Both the position numbers and the translations under genes were made by a program. The notes beneath the pieces are model-generated. The model did no database searches. It saw only the letters and a program-made list of their open reading frames with translations, and had not been told where the DNA came from. 64,000 nt of DNA from Stenotrophomonas maltophilia (GTDB taxonomy: Bacteria > Pseudomonadota > Gammaproteobacteria > Xanthomonadales > Xanthomonadaceae). The stretch covers positions 310,001-374,000 of the forward strand of contig NZ_CP154630.1 of NCBI RefSeq assembly GCF_039555535.1. The letters are read 5' to 3'. Positions 8,453 through 17,527 of this stretch are shown one piece after another. Numbering within the stretch: the first letter of the stretch is position 1; every line of letters starts with the position of its first letter.

Positions 8453-9340
8453 ATGGATGAGAAAGAACAACGCCGGGGTCTGCTGGTCACTGCGTCCACC
8501 TTCGTGATCTGGGGCCTGGTGCCGGTGTACTGGCACCTGCTCAACGAGGTGCCTTCGTTCCAGATCATCGCCCACCGCATCATCTGGAGCACCGTGCTGG
8601 TGCTGGGCTGGCTGTTGATCAGCGCGCGCCTGGACTGGTGGCAGAAGATTGCCGCACAGCCGCGCGCGCTGCCGATCCTGCTGGTGTCCAGCTTGACCAT
8701 CGCCTTCAACTGGGGCCTGTACATCTGGGCGGTCAACGCCGGCCATGTGATCGAGACCAGCCTGGGCTACTTCATCAACCCGCTGGTGAACGTGCTGCTG
8801 GGCGTGATGGTACTGAAGGAGCGCCTGCGCCGCCTGCAGTGGGTGGCCGTGGCGATGGCAGCGGTGGGCGTGGCCTGGCTGACCATCGATGCGGGCACGC
8901 CACCGTGGATCGCGCTGGGCCTGGCCTGTTCGTTCGGCCTGTATGGCCTGCTGCGCAAGCTGGTCTCGGTCGATCCGGTGGCCGGCCTGGGCGTGGAGAG
9001 CATGTACCTGTTCCTGCCGGCGCTGGCGTTTGCGATCTGGGCCGAGAACGGCCATGGCGGCGCGTTCTTCCACGGCTGGGGCTGGCGCAACGACCTGCTG
9101 CTGATCTTCGGTGGCGCGGTCACCGCAGTACCGCTGATCGGCTTCGCCTACGGCGTGAAGCGCATTCCGCTGTCACTGGTCGGCATCCTGCAGTACATCG
9201 CGCCGAGCCTGCAGCTGCTGCTGGGCGTGTTTTTCTTCCATGAGGCGTTCGATACCGCCAAGGCGATCGGCTTCGCAGCGATCTGGGCCGGCCTGGTGCT
9301 GTTCGTCGGCGACAACATCCGCACGATGCGCAAGCGGTAA
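8453..9340 (+). CDS. rarD: EamA-family protein RarD
   Basis: 295 residues. An ATG at 8447 overlaps the upstream stop codon, but the ATG at 8453 is preferred. It places AAGGA (8441-8445) seven bases upstream and gives the N-terminus MDEKEQRRG, which lines up with E. coli RarD (MDAKQTRQG). Ten membrane segments are present. Recognisable stretches are FVIWGLVPVYWHLL, NWGLYIWAVNAGHVIETSLGYF and VGILQYIAPSLQLLLGVFFF. RarD is an inner-membrane DMT protein named for a chloramphenicol-sensitivity link in Pseudomonas, and its physiological substrate is not settled. It forms a two-gene unit with the YedA-like gene. Confidence 0.9.
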   Translation: MDEKEQRRGLLVTASTFVIWGLVPVYWHLLNEVPSFQIIAHRIIWSTVLVLGWLLISARLDWWQKIAAQPRALPILLVSSLTIAFNWGLYIWAVNAGHVIETSLGYFINPLVNVLLGVMVLKERLRRLQWVAVAMAAVGVAWLTIDAGTPPWIALGLACSFGLYGLLRKLVSVDPVAGLGVESMYLFLPALAFAIWAENGHGGAFFHGWGWRNDLLLIFGGAVTAVPLIGFAYGVKRIPLSLVGILQYIAPSLQLLLGVFFFHEAFDTAKAIGFAAIWAGLVLFVGDNIRTMRKR

Positions 9341-9347
9341 CGGCGCC

Positions 9348-9441
9348 GGGGTCGGATCCCTCCGCAACGCGGAGGGCGCTGACCCCCTGTTCCTCGCCGC
9401 CTGGGGTCATAGCCCTTCGCCGGGCGAAGGGATCCGACCCC
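9348..9441. repeat. two 39-bp GGGGTC...GACCCC palindromes
   Basis: Two copies, 9348-9386 and 9403-9441, of a 39-bp palindrome with 13-bp outer arms and a 13-bp centre, separated by 16 bp. The centres differ (TCCGC-AAC-GCGGA and TTCGC-CGG-GCGAA) but each is self-complementary. Other copies in this window are at 12669, 40384 and 50078. Confidence 0.85.
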
Positions 9442-9452
9442 GCTTCGGCGCG

Positions 9453-9483
9453 AAAAAGAACGGCGCCCCGAAGGGCGCCGTTC
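9453..9483 (-). terminator. intrinsic terminator of the TonB receptor gene
   Basis: On the minus strand an 11-bp stem (GAACGGCGCCC with GGGCGCCGTTC, 4-nt loop) is followed by TTTTT. It lies 58 bp past the receptor stop codon. Confidence 0.85.
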
Positions 9484-9540
9484 TGCTTCCATCCACCGCC
9501 AGGAGAGAGAGATGGCGGTGGCGGGAACGCGGTTGCAGGC

Positions 9541-12375
9541 TTAGAAGCGCTGCTGGTACTTCATGTACATGAAACGACCGATGTCGAAGCCACCGTAGTA
9601 GGTGAAGCTGCTGTTCGGCTGGCTGTACATGATCGGACCCTGGTGGTCGAAGACGTTGTTCACGCCCAGCGACACGGTGCCGTCCCACGGCAGGGCATAA
9701 CGCACCTGCAGGTCGTGGAAGGTGTTGGAACCCACCTTGTTGGTCGGCGAGGCATCGGTGTAGGCCGAGCTGAAGCCCGGCATGTTGCACTCGTCCATGT
9801 AGGAGCACTTCTCCTTCATGCTGGAGTAGTAGCGCGCGGTCCAGCCGATGCCCAGGTTGCCGTACTGCCAGTCCAGGTTGAAGGTCGAACGCACGCGGAA
9901 GTTGCCGCCCCAGCTGGTCAGCTGCTCCACCGGCGTGGTGGCGGCGTTGTCATTGCGCTGCTCCAGGTAGTCGGTGTAGGTGGTGTTCCAGGTAACGGCG
10001 AACTTGCCGAACGCGGTTTCCGGCAGGCGGTAGCGCGCGCTGATGTCATAGCCGGCGGTTTCGCGGTAGCCGGCGTTGACCAGCGAACGGTCCAGCGCGT
10101 TGACCTGACCGTTGCTGCCACGGGTGAAGCGGCCGCAGGCGGCGTCCGAGCCCTGCACGTAGCACTGTTCCAGGATGTTGGTGGCCGACTCGCCAACGAT
10201 GGCGTTGTCGATGCGGATCTTCCACCAGTCCAGGCTGACGTCCAGGCCCTGCACGAAGTCGGGGCTGTAGACCAGGCCCACAGTCCAGGTCTTGGCGGTT
10301 TCCGGCTTCAGGTTCGGGTTGGAACCGGAGTTGAAATCGGTGGTGGCCTGCTGGCCCGGCTTGCTGGCCACGGTGCCGTCGCTGTTGAGCTGGCGGAAGT
10401 TGGCCGGCACCTTCAGGGCCTTGCAACGGGCAGCCACGGCGGCGCTGCTTGCAGCGGTGCCGAACGAGGTATCGCACGGATCGGTGAACGAATCACGGGT
10501 GCTGACAGTGCCGCCGTACAGGTCGTCCACGGTCGGTGCACGGAAGCCGGTGCCATAGGTGGCGCGCACCAGCAGGCTGTCGATCGGCTTCCACTTCACG
10601 CCGAACTTGCTGTTGGTGGTCGAACCGAAGTTGTTGTAGTCCGAATAGCGACCCGCGACATCCAGCGACAGTTCGCGGGCGAACGCCATGTCGGCCAGCA
10701 GCGGCACCTGCATTTCCAGGTAGACCTCGTTGAGCGAGTAGTCGCCCTGGGTCGGCTTGCCGGTGGTGCCGGCGATCTGGCCGTTCTGCACCATCAGGTC
10801 CGGGGTGTAGCGTGCTTCTTCGGTGCGGTGCTCGAAGCCCATCGCAGCCATGATGTCGCCGGCCGGCAGCGAGAACAGCGAACCGGAGATGTTGGCGCTG
10901 GCCACCTTGGTGGTGGTCTGGCTCTTGTCCACGTAGCGGGCGAACAGGTAGTCCTGCACGTCCTGGTTGCTCAGCGAGCCCGGGCCGGTGTAGCCCATCG
11001 GCGCGGCCGGGTTCCACGGCACGCAGCCGGCGATCACCGCGTCGCGGGTACCGCAGTAGGCCACGCCGTTCTCGATGAAGGACGGGCCGACGGCCAGGTT
11101 GACGTTCGGCTGGTACATGCTGCCGGTACCAACGCGCTCGCCTTCATTGCGGTTGTAGGTGTAGCTGACGTTCCAGTCCCAGTAGCGCGAGCCGGTTTCG
11201 AAGCTGCCTTCCAGGCCCAGACTGCCGCGCTTGGTTTCCAGGGTGTTCTCGGTGCCACGCAGCATTTCTTCGGTGCGGTGCGAGAACAGCACGTCCTGCT
11301 GCCACAGGTTGAACGCGCTGTCCTTGGACAGAGCGGCGCGGCTGCCGTTGCGCGCCTGTGTGGCGGTGACCGAGTACGGGTAGCCGGCCAGGTGCTTGGT
11401 GGATTCGCGCTTGCTGTACATGGCATCGGCAACGATGCGCAGGTCATCGGTGATCGAGAAGCCGCCGTTGGCGAACACCGAAGTGCGCTCCAGGCCGGTC
11501 AGCAGGCTCATGTTGGTCTTGGTGTTGGCACCATCGGCCGGGTTCGGCGCATGGAAGTTGCTGGCGCTGGTCGGGTCGCCGCCCGGGCCGACGGTCAGCG
11601 ACTTGCCGCCGACGGTGACGCTGCCCCACGGCGTGGTGCCGTTCAGGCCATCGTTCGGGTGGCGCGGGCCGTTGACGTAGCGGCTGAACTCGCGCGCGCC
11701 GCCCATCACTTCGTCTTCCTTGGTGCGCTCGGCACCGACGCTGAACCAGCCGCGGTCGAAGGTCTTGCCGAAGGTGGCACTGTAGGAGCGCTTCTGACCG
11801 TCGCCTTCGCCGTACTGGCCGACGTAGACGCTGGCTTCGGCACCATCGAAGTTCTTGCGGGTGATGATGTTGACCACACCGGCGATGGCGTCCGAGCCGT
11901 ACAGTGCCGAAGCACCGTCAGTCAGCACTTCCACGCGCTCGACGATGGCCGACGGGATCGAGGCCAGGTCGGAGTAGCCACCTGCGCTGACGCCCATGCG
12001 GCGGCCGTCGATCAGCACCAGGCTGCGTTCCGGGCCGAGGTTGCGCAGGCTGACGTACGTGCCGCCGAAGTCGCGCGAAGAACTCAGCGACGACGAGCGG
12101 CTCAGGCTCGGAGCACCGGCGGCGGTGACGTCCTGCAGGATGTCGGCGACGTTGATGTAGCCCTTCTTCTCGATCTCGGCGCGGCTGAGCGCGACGACCG
12201 GCTGTGCGGTCTCGACACTGGCCTGGCGGATGCGCGAGCCGGTGATTTCGATGCGATCGAGGTTGGTCGGGGTATCGCCGGCGCTCTGTGCGAAGGCGGG
12301 GGTGGTGCAGCTGGCGGCGAGCGCGATGACGATCGCGTTGCGCAGCGGATTGGTTTTCAGGGACATCCGTGACAT
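9541..12375 (-). CDS. TonB-dependent outer membrane receptor
   Basis: 944 residues from the ATG at 12375; a second ATG at 12366 and a TTG at 12396 are also in frame. A signal peptide ends near AFAQS (about residue 29). The plug domain follows, with EITGSRIRQ (about 45), LRNLGPERSLVLIDGRR and the hallmark TDGASALYGSDAIAGVVNIITR. The rest is a 22-strand-type barrel ending in an aromatic residue (QQRF), as outer-membrane proteins do. The receptor imports an unknown ligand using TonB energy. No regulator, ABC importer or hydrolase sits beside it, so the substrate cannot be inferred. An extracellular Cys pair is seen in CSYMDEC near the C-terminus. Confidence 0.92.
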   Translation of the reverse strand: MSRMSLKTNPLRNAIVIALAASCTTPAFAQSAGDTPTNLDRIEITGSRIRQASVETAQPVVALSRAEIEKKGYINVADILQDVTAAGAPSLSRSSSLSSSRDFGGTYVSLRNLGPERSLVLIDGRRMGVSAGGYSDLASIPSAIVERVEVLTDGASALYGSDAIAGVVNIITRKNFDGAEASVYVGQYGEGDGQKRSYSATFGKTFDRGWFSVGAERTKEDEVMGGAREFSRYVNGPRHPNDGLNGTTPWGSVTVGGKSLTVGPGGDPTSASNFHAPNPADGANTKTNMSLLTGLERTSVFANGGFSITDDLRIVADAMYSKRESTKHLAGYPYSVTATQARNGSRAALSKDSAFNLWQQDVLFSHRTEEMLRGTENTLETKRGSLGLEGSFETGSRYWDWNVSYTYNRNEGERVGTGSMYQPNVNLAVGPSFIENGVAYCGTRDAVIAGCVPWNPAAPMGYTGPGSLSNQDVQDYLFARYVDKSQTTTKVASANISGSLFSLPAGDIMAAMGFEHRTEEARYTPDLMVQNGQIAGTTGKPTQGDYSLNEVYLEMQVPLLADMAFARELSLDVAGRYSDYNNFGSTTNSKFGVKWKPIDSLLVRATYGTGFRAPTVDDLYGGTVSTRDSFTDPCDTSFGTAASSAAVAARCKALKVPANFRQLNSDGTVASKPGQQATTDFNSGSNPNLKPETAKTWTVGLVYSPDFVQGLDVSLDWWKIRIDNAIVGESATNILEQCYVQGSDAACGRFTRGSNGQVNALDRSLVNAGYRETAGYDISARYRLPETAFGKFAVTWNTTYTDYLEQRNDNAATTPVEQLTSWGGNFRVRSTFNLDWQYGNLGIGWTARYYSSMKEKCSYMDECNMPGFSSAYTDASPTNKVGSNTFHDLQVRYALPWDGTVSLGVNNVFDHQGPIMYSQPNSSFTYYGGFDIGRFMYMKYQQRF

Positions 12376-12388
12376 CTCGTGTTTCAGG

Positions 12389-12415
12389 AAAAACAAGCGC
12401 CCGTTCTATGGGCGC
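12389..12415 (-). terminator. terminator-like hairpin in the receptor leader
   Basis: On the minus strand GCGCCC-ATAGAAC-GGGCGC is followed by TTGTTTTT, ending 13 bases before the ATG at 12375. The upstream ABC operon already has its own terminator at 12715-12743, so this hairpin belongs to the receptor leader and could act as an attenuator. Confidence 0.6.
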
Positions 12416-12447
12416 GTGGGGTGCTGCAAACCAACGTGGGGGCCGGG

Positions 12448-12453
12448 ATTCTA
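12448..12453 (-). promoter_or_regulatory. possible -10 box of the TonB receptor gene
   Basis: TAGAAT on the minus strand in the context CTAGAATCC, identical to the box ahead of the YedA-like gene. If used, the leader would be about 65 nt and would contain the hairpin at 12389-12415. No good -35 is visible. Confidence 0.35.
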
Positions 12454-12633
12454 GAGTGTTTCCATTCGTAACTGTTTGTCGCCATGCCGCTGAATGTGCG
12501 CGAAGATGAATCGCAACCAACAATCCACAGATGCGATGTGCGCGGCGTCACGCACGTTGCGTGCGCGATGGGCAGAGGCATCGATAGCGGCAGATTTGTG
12601 GATATCTGTAGCCGCGCGTGTGCGCACGCTTCC

Positions 12634-12656
12634 ATCCACGCATGGCGTGGATCTAC
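12634..12656 (-). repeat. SMAG element, CCACGC subtype
   Basis: A 23-bp unit that reads GTAGATCCACGC-CAT-GCGTGGAT on the minus strand. Confidence 0.85.
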
Positions 12657-12668
12657 TGGATCCAGATT

Positions 12669-12707
12669 GGGGTCAGATCCCTTCGCGCAGTGAAGGGATC
12701 TGACCCC
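12669..12707. repeat. 39-bp GGGGTC...GACCCC palindrome
   Basis: Third copy of the 39-bp element. Outer arms GGGGTCAGATCCC and GGGATCTGACCCC are perfect complements; the centre is TTCGC-GCA-GTGAA. Confidence 0.85.
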
Positions 12708-12714
12708 ACCAATG

Positions 12715-12743
12715 AAAAAGGGACGAAGCTCCCGCTTCGTCCC
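12715..12743 (-). terminator. terminator of the adaptor/ABC operon
   Basis: On the minus strand a perfect 10-bp stem (GGGACGAAGC with GCTTCGTCCC, 4-nt loop) is followed by TTTTT. It sits 35 bp after the last permease stop codon. Confidence 0.88.
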
Positions 12744-12777
12744 CCTGCAACGTGCGCGTTGTATCGCTGCGAAATGC

Positions 12778-14100
12778 TCAGGTTTCGCGCAACGCCGTGG
12801 TGATCGGCAAACGTGCCGCGCGCAGCGCCGGGAACAGGCCACCGACCAGGCCGATGCCCAGTGCCCATTTCAGGCCGGTCCACAGCAGTTCCGGCGAAAC
12901 ATGGAACTTGAACACCACCGCGCTGAAGTTGCTGCCGATGGTGGACACGCTGTAGCCATTGAACAGCAGCCACGCCACCGCGCACCCCAGCAGGCCGCCC
13001 AGCAGCGCCAGCAGCATCGTCTCCAGCATCACCGCAGTGACAACCGGCAGGCCACGGAAGCCGATCGCGCGCATGGTGGCGATCTCGCGCGCACGCGTGG
13101 CAACAGCCGCATACATGGTGTTGAGTGCGCCGAACACCGCACCCACCGCCATGATCGTGCCGATCACCTTGCCGAGGATGTCGATCAGCTTGGTCAGCCC
13201 GCCGCCCTGCTTGCTGTAGTAGACACGGGTGGTTTCCACGTCCAGCTTCAGGCGCGGGTCGGCGGCGACCGCCGCCTTGAACTGCTCGAAGCCGGCCTTG
13301 CCATCGGTACGCACGCTGATCGACTGCCAGGCGCTGCGCTGGTAGGTGGTGGCCAGCGTATCGGCGTCGGTCCACAGTTCCGAATCATGCGCATCGCCGG
13401 TGGCGAACACGCCGACCACGGTCCAGGTCTGGTTGCCCAGCGTCAGCGTCCTGCCCACGTCCATGTCGCGGAACTGGCCCTTGGCACCCTGGCCGACCAC
13501 GATCTCGCGCAGGCCGGTGGCGAACTTGCGGCCTTCGATGATCTTGACCTTGTCATGTACTGCCCAGGCCTGCGGACCAACGCCGCGGAACTGCGCGTTG
13601 ACGTCGGTGCCGTCGGACTTCGATACCAGGTTGACCACCTGCGACAGCTCCGGCGACAGCAGCGGCCGGCCTTCGCCATCGCGGCTGATGCCGGGCAGGG
13701 TGGACAGCGTGGGAACCTGTTCGCGGGTGATGACCGAATTGGTCTCGGCCTGCGAGCCACCGCGCAGCACGATGGCGGTGGTGTCATCGCCGGTATTGTT
13801 GAGCGTGGCCTGGAAACCTTCGCCCATCGCCAGCATCGCCACCAGCACGCCGACCACGCCGGCGATGCCGACCACGATCACCGAGGACGCACCCCAGCGC
13901 TGCGGCAGGCTGGCCACGCCGATGCGGGTGGCCGCCAGTGCCAGCCGTCCGCCACGGGTCAGCAGCAGCCACAGCGCCACCAGCACGGCCACGGCCAGCA
14001 CGCCAACCCACGGCAGGCTGATCCACAGCACCAGGCCGATCGCCAGCAGCAGCACCGTCACACCGTTGCCCAGCCACTTCTTGAGTTTGCTCTTGAACAT
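12778..14100 (-). CDS. ABC transporter permease, FtsX/MacB type (second)
   Basis: 440 residues, last gene of a four-gene operon. The N-terminus has two closely spaced membrane segments (about 11-50) that are extra to the usual plan. Then comes a membrane segment at about 72-95, a large periplasmic MacB-PCD-like domain (about 100-300) and the FtsX core with three segments (about 305-430) including a YAAVATRAREIATMRAIGF motif. It should pair with the permease encoded just upstream to make a heterodimer driven by the shared ATPase. The gap between the two permease genes is 13 bp. Confidence 0.88.
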   Translation of the reverse strand: MFKSKLKKWLGNGVTVLLLAIGLVLWISLPWVGVLAVAVLVALWLLLTRGGRLALAATRIGVASLPQRWGASSVIVVGIAGVVGVLVAMLAMGEGFQATLNNTGDDTTAIVLRGGSQAETNSVITREQVPTLSTLPGISRDGEGRPLLSPELSQVVNLVSKSDGTDVNAQFRGVGPQAWAVHDKVKIIEGRKFATGLREIVVGQGAKGQFRDMDVGRTLTLGNQTWTVVGVFATGDAHDSELWTDADTLATTYQRSAWQSISVRTDGKAGFEQFKAAVAADPRLKLDVETTRVYYSKQGGGLTKLIDILGKVIGTIMAVGAVFGALNTMYAAVATRAREIATMRAIGFRGLPVVTAVMLETMLLALLGGLLGCAVAWLLFNGYSVSTIGSNFSAVVFKFHVSPELLWTGLKWALGIGLVGGLFPALRAARLPITTALRET

Positions 14101-14113
14101 GTCGGTGTCCTCC

Positions 14114-15271
14114 TCAGCGGCCGGCCAGTGCGTCGACGATCTTCAGGCGCTTGGCACGCAGCGCCGGCAACAGGCCGACGATGATGCCGATCACCACGAT
14201 CAGGCCCAGCCCCATCAGCCAGGTCGGCGTCGGTACGTGCGGCGGCAACATGCCCATGCTCTTCGGCCCGATCGCTGGGAGGATCAGCGCGGCCAGGCCC
14301 ATGCCGATCAGGCCACCCAGGCCGATCAGCAGCACCGACTCCACCATCACCAGGGTCAGCACGGTGCTGTCCTTGAAGCCCAGCGTCTTCAGCGTGGCCA
14401 GCTCCGGCACGCGCTCGCGCACCGCCTGCGCCATGGTGTTGCCGGTCAGCAGCAGCAAGGTGAAGAACACCGCGCCCATGATCGAAGTGACGATCATGCC
14501 GATGTCGGCGAACTGCTTGACGAAGGCCTGCTGGAACGCTGATTCGGTCTGGGTCTTGGTCTCGTGGTCGGAGTTGGCCGAGATCGCATCGATCGCCTGC
14601 GCCACCCGCGAGGAATGGTCCGGATTGTCCAGCGTCACCGTGTACCAGCTCACCTGGTTCTTGATGTAGTCGTTGGATTCATCGAAGTACTTCCAGTTCA
14701 TCATCAACTGGCGTTCTTCGTTGGCGGCCAGCGCGCGGTCCTTGGAACGGTAGATGCCCTTCAGTTCCAGCGGCCAGTCGTTGCTGCCACCACGCGGGAA
14801 GATCGTGGCCTGCAGCGGGATGGTGTCGCCGATCTTCCAGCCGAACTGCTTGGCCAGCGATTCGCCGACGATGGCGCCGGTGCGGGTCTGTTTCCAGTCT
14901 TCCAGCTGCGCCGGATCGATCTGCAGCTCGCGGTAGACATCGAAGTAGTTGGGCGACACCGAGAAGTTCGGGAAGAAATTCTTCGGGTCCTGGTAGATGC
15001 CACCAAACCACATGCCATAGGCCACGTCACGCACCCCGGCTACCTGGCGGATCTGGGTTTCCAGCCGGATCGGCAACGACTGGGTGATCGATAGCCGCGA
15101 GGCCACCACCAGGCGGTTGGCGCCTTCCACGCTGCCGCCGGACGAGAACGCCACGCGCACCGAGTCGAGCATGCCGAACAACAGGAACGCGGCCACCACC
15201 GACAGCAGGGTCAACAAGGTGCGCGTGCGGCTGCGGAACAGCTGCGCCCACACCAACGAGAAGTATTTCAT
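14114..15271 (-). CDS. ABC transporter permease, FtsX/MacB type (first)
   Basis: 385 residues. A first membrane segment (about 16-38, [18 protein letters not shown]) is followed by a periplasmic domain (about 45-255) and three C-terminal segments carrying the FtsX-type motif [17 protein letters not shown]. Such permeases use ATP hydrolysis to drive periplasmic or transmembrane extrusion with a MacA-like adaptor rather than classical import. The start is 14 bp from the ATPase stop codon. The neighbouring permease is a diverged relative rather than a recent duplicate. Confidence 0.88.
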   Translation of the reverse strand: MKYFSLVWAQLFRSRTRTLLTLLSVVAAFLLFGMLDSVRVAFSSGGSVEGANRLVVASRLSITQSLPIRLETQIRQVAGVRDVAYGMWFGGIYQDPKNFFPNFSVSPNYFDVYRELQIDPAQLEDWKQTRTGAIVGESLAKQFGWKIGDTIPLQATIFPRGGSNDWPLELKGIYRSKDRALAANEERQLMMNWKYFDESNDYIKNQVSWYTVTLDNPDHSSRVAQAIDAISANSDHETKTQTESAFQQAFVKQFADIGMIVTSIMGAVFFTLLLLTGNTMAQAVRERVPELATLKTLGFKDSTVLTLVMVESVLLIGLGGLIGMGLAALILPAIGPKSMGMLPPHVPTPTWLMGLGLIVVIGIIVGLLPALRAKRLKIVDALAGR

Positions 15272-15285
15272 CGCGGTGGCCTCCG

Positions 15286-15975
<690 letters not shown>

Positions 15976-16077
15976 GGGGGGTTCTCCACGGAAGGCGGGA
16001 AACGGGGACGCGCGCCGGCGGTGGCCGGGGGCGTGCGTCGAGCGGTGCTGCCGGCGGCGCCCACGGGCGCCAGGCCG

Positions 16078-17325
16078 TTACTGCGCTTGTTTCTGTTGCA
16101 CCTTGGCGCCATCGCGCAGGGTGTCTGGCGGGTTCACCACCACCGATTCACCTGCGCTCACGCCCTTGAGGATCTGGCGGTCCTTGCCCATCGCCTGGCC
16201 TGCTTCGACCGTGCGCTGCTGCACGCGGCTCTCGTCACCCAGCACGAAGGCCACCGACGTGCCGTCGCGCTGGACCACCGCGCCGCCCGGCACGCGCACG
16301 CCCTGCGGCTTGGTCGCCGCCTGCGGCTGCGCCTGTTCGAGGAAGCTGACCCGCACGCCCATCTCCGGCACGATGCGCGGGTCTTTCACCTTCAGCGCCA
16401 CGCGCACCTTCACCGTGGCCTTGCCGCGGTCGGCGGTGGGGATGATGGCGATCACCTCGCCCGGGATCTTCCACTCCGGGTAGGCATTGAGCGTGGCTTC
16501 CACCGGCATCTTCGGCTGCACGCGGCCGATGAAGGCCTCGCCGACCTCGACTTCGATCTCCAGCGAATCCATGTCGACGATGGTGCCGATGCCGGTACGG
16601 GTGAAGCCACCGCCGGCCGACAGCGGCGAGACGATCTCGCCCGGCTGCGCCGCCTTGGCGGTGACCACGCCGGAGAACGGCGCGCGCACTACGTTGTTGT
16701 CCACGCCCAGGTCGGCGATGGCCAGCTGGTCGTGTGCCACCTTGACGTTGCGCTGCGCAGTGTCCAGCTGTGCGCGCAGGCTGTCGCGCTGGGCCACGGC
16801 CTGGTCGTACTGCGAGCGCGACACCAGCTGCTGGCCGACCAGCGCCTGCAGGCGGCTGGCCTCGGCGGCGGCCTGCTTCTGCTGTGCTTCCAGCCCGGCC
16901 ACCTGGCTGCGTGCGGCCTGCAGCTGCGAGGCATACAGGCTGCGCTGCGCATCGGCATCGATCGGGTCCAGGGTGGCCATCACCTGGCCGGCTTCGACCC
17001 GCATGCCTTCCTCGATCATCACCTCGCGCACCTTGCCGGTGATCTTGGCCGATACCGTGGCCATGCGCCGGGCGACCACGTAGCCACTGGCGTCAAGCAC
17101 CGAACTGCTGGCGCTGCCCTGCTGGATGGCTACCGCGGGTGCGGTTTCCACCTCAACGGCCGGGGTGCGGCCGAACAGCGCGAAGGCGCCGGCGGCCAGC
17201 AGCACGGCAATCACGACAATCGTGATCCACAGCCAGCGCCGACCGCCGCCATTGCCACCGGAGGGCGGCTGTGGCGACTTGCGGTCGATACGGAGTTCCT
17301 TCAACAGCTCGGCAGAAGCGTTCAT
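16078..17325 (-). CDS. MacA-like periplasmic adaptor (HlyD family)
   Basis: 415 residues from the ATG at 17325, which has GGAA five bases upstream; the ATG at 17334 is also possible. It has a cytoplasmic head, one membrane anchor (about 31-52, WITIVVIAVLLAAGAFALF), a lipoyl half-motif (VMIEEGMRVEAGQVMATLDP, about 98-117), a helical hairpin (about 120-190), the second lipoyl half (NNVVRAPFSGVVTAKAAQPG) and beta-barrel and membrane-proximal domains. It would link the inner-membrane ABC pump to an outer-membrane channel. No TolC-like gene is in the operon, so a shared TolC encoded elsewhere is implied. First gene of the minus-strand operon. Confidence 0.9.
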   Translation of the reverse strand: MNASAELLKELRIDRKSPQPPSGGNGGGRRWLWITIVVIAVLLAAGAFALFGRTPAVEVETAPAVAIQQGSASSSVLDASGYVVARRMATVSAKITGKVREVMIEEGMRVEAGQVMATLDPIDADAQRSLYASQLQAARSQVAGLEAQQKQAAAEASRLQALVGQQLVSRSQYDQAVAQRDSLRAQLDTAQRNVKVAHDQLAIADLGVDNNVVRAPFSGVVTAKAAQPGEIVSPLSAGGGFTRTGIGTIVDMDSLEIEVEVGEAFIGRVQPKMPVEATLNAYPEWKIPGEVIAIIPTADRGKATVKVRVALKVKDPRIVPEMGVRVSFLEQAQPQAATKPQGVRVPGGAVVQRDGTSVAFVLGDESRVQQRTVEAGQAMGKDRQILKGVSAGESVVVNPPDTLRDGAKVQQKQAQ

Positions 17326-17527
17326 TCGTTCCATCACAGACGTTCGGGCGGGTGTGGCCGGAAGAGCGGACGGCGGCGGTTCCGGCGGTGGAGCGTGCGG
17401 CACAGCATGAAGGCAGGCACAGCGATGACGGCAGTGACAGCTGTCATCCGATGACACTGACGGCGGCAACTGCGAAATGTGACCACGGCGGCACAGGATG
17501 GCAACGTCCCCGCTACCGGTACCGCCC
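17326..17527. promoter_or_regulatory. shared control region between two export operons
   Basis: About 200 bp separate the divergent adaptor and ABC-2 ATPase genes, so promoters for both operons must lie here or in the ends of the genes. Around 17421-17457 there is ACAGCTGTCAT followed by ATGACACTGACGG and a near-palindromic ATGACAGC/GCTGTCAT. This is a candidate operator for the linked DesR-like regulator. Confidence 0.4.

Larger units (their letters stand above)
12376..12777. other. 402-bp intergenic region
   Basis: Holds, from left to right, the receptor leader and its hairpin, a possible -10 box, about 170 bp with no recognisable signal, a SMAG unit (12634-12656), a 39-bp palindrome (12669-12707) and the terminator of the ABC operon (12715-12743). 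I see no gene in it. Confidence 0.7.

Noticed and set aside
9643..12372. 909-residue plus-strand open frame antisense to the TonB receptor
   Set aside because: GC-rich third positions of the receptor create a long stop-free antisense frame. Composition is Val/Gly/His/Gln-rich and no motif is visible.
12778..15271. The two permeases considered as one MacB-type gene split by a frameshift
   Set aside because: Each has its own start, periplasmic domain and FtsX core, and they are diverged in sequence. A heterodimer is the simpler reading.
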